From NCBI RefSeq assembly GCF_000002075.1, contig NW_004797434.1:11295-75294 (forward strand): a stretch of 64,000 nt of DNA, read 5' to 3'. Every line of letters begins with the position of its first letter. Positions within the stretch are counted from its first letter, which is position 1. This DNA comes from Aplysia californica. Its lineage: Eukaryota > Mollusca > Gastropoda > Aplysiida > Aplysiidae. The position numbers were made by a program, and so were the translations under genes. This document shows, piece after piece, positions 57,401 to 64,000 of this stretch. A model generated the notes under the pieces. That model did no database searches. It was not told where the DNA came from and saw only the letters and a program-made list of their open reading frames with translations.

Positions 57401-60400
57401 TTTTCTCTTCAGTTAGTTATCTTTGGAAAGGTGACGTCAAGTTCGTAGTTTCCTGAGAAGAGGGTAGAATACTCTATTGAAGACCTCTTGGCAGTTGAAA
57501 GTTGAAACTGAGCAGTCCTTCCTTGAAAATTCTCAAAATTAATCTCAAGAAATGATCAGGAGTACTTTTGTAAAAGCATGTTGATGTTTAAAAGTAAAAG
57601 GCAAATAGCATTACACTTTTTATTTGGCAAAATAGCCATCCATATTTTCTTTCCTCTGTGTTTTGAAGACCTTGCGATTGACTGCCAGATATCGAGAAAA
57701 ACAAAAAACAAACCGAGTTTTTATCATTATTAAATCTTGGCAGGCAGTCCCCCCCGAGCAAAGATTCTCAAAGAATGAATGAGAACCGAAATTGTATTTT
57801 GTTGTTGTTTTTTTCTTTTAACTTCTGGCTTTTTGTTATACATTTGTTGTGTGTATGATGAGTTTGATTGTTTTAATAAAAGCCATGGCAGTGATTCTAT
57901 TTTTTACAGTGATTCTATTTTTTACCTTCATGAGCTGGTTCTTTCACAAGCAATAACAGTTCTTTTTTTTCCAAAAATTGATTTTTTTTCCCCCCCTCTC
58001 TCTCTTTCACCCAGACATTTACAAACACTCACACATGCATTCATAAATCATACACACACATGCAGACTCACTGAGACCCACGCTCCTTTCAATTGATTAT
58101 CCTGCTTTCCAGCACTATGGCAACTCCCCTTGTCTATTGATTGCTTCTCTCTGAAGTGGTCTTCTCTAGGGGGCCTATTATTATTTCCCTTTATTCTAAA
58201 CAGCCCAAAGGCCCCATTGATCATTCCCATTCATGCGGCCTCTACCAGAAAGCTATATTTAGAATCTTTATCTGTGATAGTCTTGATACTTATTTTGTCA
58301 GCGTGAGTTAGTACTAAAGCAGCTTATGAATTAGATCTTGGAACATTGTCTTTCTCTAATAGCGCACCTCTGTCTCTCATTTTTGTAATCATAATAGAGG
58401 TTTAGAGGGAAACAGAAACGCTCTCATTCTTCTTCTCTTTTAACATGATGAAAAATAAATCAATTAAACATTATGTGATTTACCTTTATTTTTACACTTC
58501 TTGTTAACTCTTTAGGTGTCCCTGATTATGTTACATAAAAACCACTTTCGCTTTATTTATTGCCTGTGAGGTTTGTTCCTGCCCTGAGTTTGCTTTTTAT
58601 TTTTATATGAGATCATAGGGAGAAAAACTCACCGCAGCGTTGAATAGCAAGTCCTTTTATGTATCAATAACGTCATGTATGGAAAATGAAATCATATCTA
58701 ACAAATATTGGTAAAATAACACCAAGAAAAACAACAACAATAAAGAACAGATGTCTATCATATCCAAGGAAATGAAATGCCAGTAACTCAACACTAAAAT
58801 GTCAAAACAATGGCAGTTGGACTGGCACTCTTGATACTGATCAGATAGCTTTCAGTGTGCTGTTGAGAATATTGCTCACTGGTGATAGAAATTCTTTAAT
58901 ATGGTAATGAATGAATTGTAACCAAATACTTTAAAAGATTAAACTGGATATATTTTTTGTTTAAAAAAATTGAAATCACTTTTGGGAATCATCAGATAAT
59001 TACACACACCATCCTTTCTTTAAAAAAAACTTCCAAAGAAACCATAACCCCACCTCCTTGAATAAAAAAATAGGATGGTGAGGATTTCCCTTTATCAAAG
59101 CGTTCCTTGTAGATTTCAAACCTGTGTGTATTCTTCTTTCACCCATTCCTAACCTACTGTGCCTCTGGGAGTTCTTTCAAAATTATATAAAAATATAGTT
59201 TCCTTGATATTGGCTAATATACTAAAATTGTAATTACTTTTTGATTTTATATGAATTCATCAGAAAAGATTTATCAATTACAACAGTTATTGCGGACAAT
59301 TTTTCGTTAGCGTAATGTAAGTTTTTAAAATGTTTTTTGTTTGGGTTTTTTTTTCAATCATAATTTATAACCTCTGTAAAAATATGATTTTTAGATGTGA
59401 ACCCATTGTCTATTTTATAATTTCAGCTGGACAATGCAGATGAACAAGCAGCCCAAGTACGGAGAGAGTTGGATGGGCGCCTTCATAATGTCGAAATGAT
59501 GGCAAGAGTAAGTCTGTTTGTCGTGTGATAGAAGAAAGGAAATGGGGGGAAAAGCTATCTAGACAAACTTATACTCTATGTTTCAACAAACCATCTTAAT
59601 TGATCTAGAATGTCCATTTGTTTTCTACTATTATGACATAAAGTAAGTAATAGCTCGTTCGTCAGTGTCTGACAATGACCAGTACATCGGCAGACGAGAT
59701 TCCAAATTTTGCACATTTAAAAGCTCCACTTCTATTTGTGGATGTGCGCAGCTTGTATTATGGGCTTTTCTCTTGGTTTCAGGGTAATTTTTTATTCGTG
59801 AAGCCTCATATAATGATGATTTACTACTCGCCCACTGTGACTGCTGCTATCCAGCTGGGTCTGTCAGGAGCAATGCTCTGGCAATGACAGTACAGTTACA
59901 TCATCGATATATACAATTTATTTTGTATCAGATACCAACATTTTCTTTGATGATATTCATTTCATTAGGCAACAGAAAGTATCTTTGATTAACTTTTTAA
60001 CAAATGTGCGAAATTGTATTTTCGTTTGATGTCTAACATTATGTGTTCAAGTTTACACAATATGAAAATGTTGGAACAAATTTTGTCCCATAGAATTAAC
60101 GTCTCTCCCTCCTCCCCCCCCCCTTCTCTCTCTCTCTCTCTCTCCCTCACACACGCATACACACACACCCACATGCTCACACACACACATTTTACACATA
60201 CACACAAACGTACACACTGAAACTCTCACTTTCAAGAAAAAGAATCGACAGTCATTGCTCAGGATGTGAGGGACATGTACAGCTGGCTTCTCAGAGGCCA
60301 GGTGACATGAAAGATTGTTACAGCCGACATTTTTCAACTTAAGACAAGTCATAAGTTATTGATCGCGGGCAACATCTGGGATTGGGGTCGATTCGTAACC

Positions 60401-63400
60401 ATCTGTGACCATGTTACTTACCTTGTTGTATTTATGCCATATTGACCCTTTTATGACAAAGCTACCCACTGATGGGGAAAATGCCCCAACCTAGACTCGC
60501 CCCAATAAATTATCGATTTTGTCTCATGTTTATTTGTTACTTAGTTGTTTGGGGGTTTTTTATGTGCATTTCCCGAAAAAAATTTGAGTATTTGTATTAA
60601 TACTTCAGATGCAGGTTATGATAATCACTCTGAGTTTGATTGTCATTTCTTCAGCTGCTTTATGACAATTTTGAAATACTGTATACTGTTGTAAAATTGA
60701 TTTTGTCTTGTGATCTGTACAAAACTGAAAGTGAAAGGGTTACTTCTTGGCACAGTGCATGCCCTCATATTTTTATCATTTCAGATATGTTGTATCTTTT
60801 TGAATGAACTTGTTTGGAACCTTTATGCTGCAAAATTGTTTTGTAAACATATTTTTGGAAGCTGCAGTGGATATATAGAGCTTTTTCCCCCACTTTATTT
60901 ACTTTGTAGAGTCTACTTTACTATGTTTTGACCAACCATTCTTCATTGTTCTAGAATATAATAGAAGATATAACCACCATGACCTGAAATTCACTGGAGG
61001 CTCAAAAGTTTTCACTTACCAATCAATATTTCTGTGCATAATCTTGTGCTAACAACTGCTTGAACTTTTTTGTGGGTAAAAAGTTTCATGGTCACAGATT
61101 TCACAGTAGAAGTTCTAGATTAAGATATTGGAGATTATCCTGAGGTTTAGATTTCCATGAGAGGAAACGTTCCATTTAGTAGTAAGTTTTGTCTTGGTCC
61201 AAATTTAAAATGGCCCAGAAATTGTTTTGTCTCTGTTTTTTTAAATCTCGCATGGTTTGCATGTGCCACTCATGATTTGCTCTTGAAGCTGACCATAGGT
61301 TGCTGTACATTTCATTTTACAACAGTGCGGTCAGCTTCATTTTGTTTCAGTAGTACACAAATGCTACATGATAAATGGGGGTTATATTTGACAGACTACG
61401 ACTAAGTGGAATATGGTAATTCTGGCATGCCTAATTAGTTAAGTTATGACCTGGCAGATGGCCAGCTTCGAGGTCATTAGCCAGGCAAATGTCAGTCTTA
61501 TGAACTTGCATATGTTCTACATTTGAATGTGATAGGGGTTATTAATTGTTCTCACCCTGCCTGGAACACATCTTCCAGTTTTCTTTAAAATGAATCTAAT
61601 GCTCCACTTTTAAAATTGTTTGTCCAGATTGCAGTCAGTGTAATGACATTGCTTTAGTAGGTAAATCACATTACTACAAATATAGTTGCATTTAGCTGGG
61701 CTAGAAAGGACCTTTTCATCCCAGTACTTGAATCAAATTATCATCTTCTTAGTTCATTATAGGATTTGTTGTTTGTTGCTTGTTTTCATGTTAGTTTCAT
61801 GTGTTTATGTGCGTCCGTTTATTCTTTTGTTTGTAAGTCAGTGTGGGAAGTTGTGTCTATTTTCCAATTCCCTGTCCAGGTTGCAGCCTGTGTGTTTACA
61901 TGAGGTGTAACAAAATTTACCTTATACTTGCTTGATTAAATTTGAATTGATGAGCTCATAGGATAGGGTGTTACAATATTTATTCTACCTCTCAAAACAG
62001 TTTCAAAGGGGCTTTCTAATTTGGAGAGAGCCATGGGTGTGTATTATTGCATGTCTTTCTTTTTGTATAAGTGTGACTGAGACTTCAAATTTATTTTTCT
62101 CAAAACATAGAAATGTTAGCAACTAGGAAAGCTGGTCTTTTTCAAGCTCATGTATATGTTATGAATTTGATTTATTCTAATGGAAAGTCTATATTTATAG
62201 TTTTCTGTTGGTCGTGCTGAGGAGCAGTCAGGCACAACACAGTTTTATTTTGGGTTTGGCTTTCCTTTCAGTCAGGCGTCTGCATCTGTCATGTCTGTTA
62301 GGCATTGAAATTAAAGTTTGTAATATGAATGGTATTGTTTGTAACACCTTTAAATTTTTCTGTTGTTTTTTTTTTCTCTCCAGACCCGAAGGCACCCAAA
62401 GTTTGTAGTGAAAGAAATGGAGAGCATGTATTTAGAGGAATTAAAGTCTTCCATCAATAAACTCAAGTCTAACCTGGAAAGTTTGCCTGTGTCCAAAGGC
62501 GGAGCTGATTCTAAGTACTCTTTGCAAAAACTCAAGCGTTACAACAGGTAATTTTTCAATTGCGTAGCTGCTATTGTGTTTGGATTTATGTAGAATTTGC
62601 CGAGCAGATGTAAGTTCAATCCTAGCGTTAAGAAGTAAAATTTAATGCAGAAGGTAAGCCCTACAGTATACCACCAGCTCTCAATATCCACCTGTTTGTT
62701 TCCTTTGCACAGTGAGCAAAATTTCTTGCCTTGTGTTTACATGGAGAATGCACAGCTGATGCATATTCTTTCCTTCCTCCTCCTCCCTCCCTCCCTCCAT
62801 CAATCTCACTCTTCATGCTTTTCATGTTATATTTTGAGATTAGAGTCTTGTTCGTCTTGAACACTCCTTTTAGAAAGTGAAAGTTGTCCAGATTTGTGAA
62901 TATTGGCTAACTGTTCTTGTTTCAAGTACTGCTGTGTCTTATGCGAATTGTTCCAGTTTCTGCACATAGAGTTCTTTGAGCTTCTTTTAAAATAAATGGA
63001 TATTGATCGTAAGTTAACTTTAAAGTTTCTTCCAAATTATAATCTTCCATAAATAAGGCTGTAGTTGGCTTTATTATTTCTTATATTTATTAGCCATGAA
63101 GTATGAAAATATGTTTTGATTAAACTTCTCTTTGTCAGGAGGTATTATTGGGGATTTTTTTCTAAAACTTTTTAGCTCACAGTTTTTGTGAAAAAGTAGA
63201 ATACTTGTTTTTGTCATAATTGTTATATATGGGTCTTACAACTCTGCTAGACTACTATATGAAATTGTGTTTGAGTTTAACATACTTTCTGGCACTCTTT
63301 CGCTCACCTTGCGCAATTGATCCATAGTGTTACTGTTTTTATCCTCCAACCTCTAACCTCTGTTATGCTGTAAACCTCTCGCTGAGCAGGCCTGCAGCCC

Positions 63401-63416
63401 AAACCTCTCCTACAAG
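54419..63416 (+). CDS. CADPS: Calcium-dependent secretion activator (CAPS), 5' part of the gene
   Basis: Exons 54419-55213 (265 codons), 59427-59507 (27 codons) and 62384-62547, plus a candidate microexon at 63390-63416, all GT-AG and in frame. The start [11 protein letters not shown] is identical to vertebrate CADPS. An acidic, Ser-rich disordered head (residues 1-88, with [12 protein letters not shown]) leads into the conserved N-terminal region: [72 protein letters not shown], then [19 protein letters not shown] and [10 protein letters not shown]. The known family protein is a cytosolic/vesicle-associated factor that binds PI(4,5)P2 and syntaxin and primes dense-core vesicles for exocytosis; its C2, PH and MUN domains lie downstream of this window. 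The gene is truncated only by the window edge. Confidence 0.95.
55214..59426 (+). other. CADPS intron 1
   Basis: A 4.2-kb intron with no recognisable gene or complete mobile element. It has G runs at 55558-55574 and 56267-56275, and short CT and CA tracts at 57994-58060. Confidence 0.8.
59508..62383 (+). other. CADPS intron 2
   Basis: A 2.9-kb intron; apart from the dispersed repeat at 59950-60195, only T-rich unique sequence was seen. The acceptor is preceded by a long pyrimidine tract (TTTTTTTTTCTCTCCAG). Confidence 0.8.
59950..60195 (+). repeat. Paralogous copy of the array spacer, without TIR element
   Basis: Lies in CADPS intron 2. ATATTCATTTCATTAGGCAA through TTGATGTCTAACATTATG matches the spacers at 51805-51887 and 52430-52512. 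It then runs on directly into TTCAAGTTTACACAATATGA, the sequence that follows copy 3 at 53021. It therefore resembles an element-free site. It ends in CT and CA microsatellites. Confidence 0.8.
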
Positions 63417-64000
63417 GTACTCTGTCTAGGAACAGCAAGCTTTAGTGAATAACAACTTGATGGAATCCTTTATGTTATGTTATTTCATTTTTTGTCCTTT
63501 TTTTATTCAGTTTATTCCCTTTCTTTTTCAGTAAAACTGTCAGTCAACGCAATATTGTCCTTCTGGTTATTTTTAAAAATTGTGGATTGCGTCGAAGACA
63601 AAGTCATTTCCTCATCCATAATCCCATCTTTGAGTTTTTATTATGTTTGTAAATTAATTTGTTGACTATGAATCATCTGTGATTTTTTTGTCTTCCACGC
63701 ACATCAGAAAATTTTAGTTTTGATTGTTCTAGTAGGTCTTCTAATTCCAATGTTTCCCCTTTCATTTCTCGTTCCCTGCTTCCATCTTAATGTTCACTGC
63801 ATCAGTGTTATTTTCAAATGGCTTTTAGTTTTGTTGAGAAAGTATGGTCCTGGTATTTTATATTTTTCGACATTTCTGCATCTAGAATAGTATCAGGGAT
63901 ATTTTTATTGGGCGGCAGGTGGAGAATATGTTGTAGTTAGGGGTACTGGATGTAGAAAGTAGTGCACCAGCTGTAATATCTTATCATGCATCAATTATTT
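62548..64000 (+). other. CADPS intron after exon 3, to the window edge
   Basis: Holds the candidate microexon at 63390-63416 and otherwise T-rich sequence with a CTCC-repeat tract at 62773-62800. No further CADPS exon was recognised before the window ends. Confidence 0.7.
63390..63416 (+). CDS. CADPS: Candidate 27-nt CADPS microexon
   Basis: Bounded by CTCGCTGAGCAG and GTACTC, 27 nt, phase 2 on both sides, so it inserts PAAQTSPTR after KRYNR without altering the frame. It is preceded by repeated CCTCTAACCTC-type pyrimidine tracts. It has not been matched to a known CADPS exon; it could be chance. Confidence 0.45.

Noticed and set aside
59675-59887. Plus-strand 70-residue frame in CADPS intron 2
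   Set aside because: No acceptor/donor pair in frame with CADPS and no recognisable similarity.

Overview
The window is animal nuclear DNA: genes with many exons, GT-AG introns of 0.3 to more than 4 kb, tRNA-derived SINEs, LINE tails and non-autonomous DNA transposons. The gene set (one PHD-bearing KMT2E/SETD5 gene, one CAPS gene) and the repeat style suggest an invertebrate, most likely a mollusc and perhaps a gastropod. That assignment is inference; no species can be read from the sequence.

Three genes were reconstructed by exon, splice site and reading phase. (1) Positions 407-4131, plus strand: the 3' five exons of MRPL42, a mitochondrial large-subunit ribosomal protein, with its 5' end outside the window. 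(2) Positions 12762-42995, minus strand: a full-length KMT2E/SETD5 (Drosophila upSET) orthologue. It has 27 coding exons that join in frame to 7131 nt (2376 aa): start motif, PHD finger, SET and post-SET, a basic coiled coil, a 739-residue acidic Ser-rich exon and a Pro/Ser-rich tail. Its 5' UTR probably starts near 53.7-53.9 kb. (3) From 54419, plus strand: the first three coding exons, plus a candidate 27-nt microexon, of CADPS/CAPS, the calcium-dependent activator of dense-core vesicle exocytosis. It runs off the right edge.

Layout: 0.4-4.1 kb MRPL42; 4.4-6.9 kb a degenerate ~142-bp satellite broken by three nested insertions; 7.1-12.8 kb no recognised gene, possibly a long KMT2E 3' UTR; 12.8-43.1 kb KMT2E coding exons with many SINEs in the introns; 43.1-53.7 kb the probable first intron, containing a three-copy TIR-element array (51.26-53.01 kb); 53.7-54.4 kb a probable shared divergent promoter; 54.4-64 kb the 5' part of CADPS.

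The genes are not an operon. KMT2E/SETD5 acts in chromatin regulation, CADPS in secretory vesicle priming and MRPL42 in mitochondrial translation. The most notable results are the TIR-element array, whose middle copy carries the hallmarks of unequal crossing-over; the head-to-head KMT2E-CADPS pair, whose human paralogues lie on the same two chromosomes (3p and 7q); a candidate microexon in CADPS; and a SINE that appears to supply the 3' splice-site region of a KMT2E intron. No virus-derived element was recognised.
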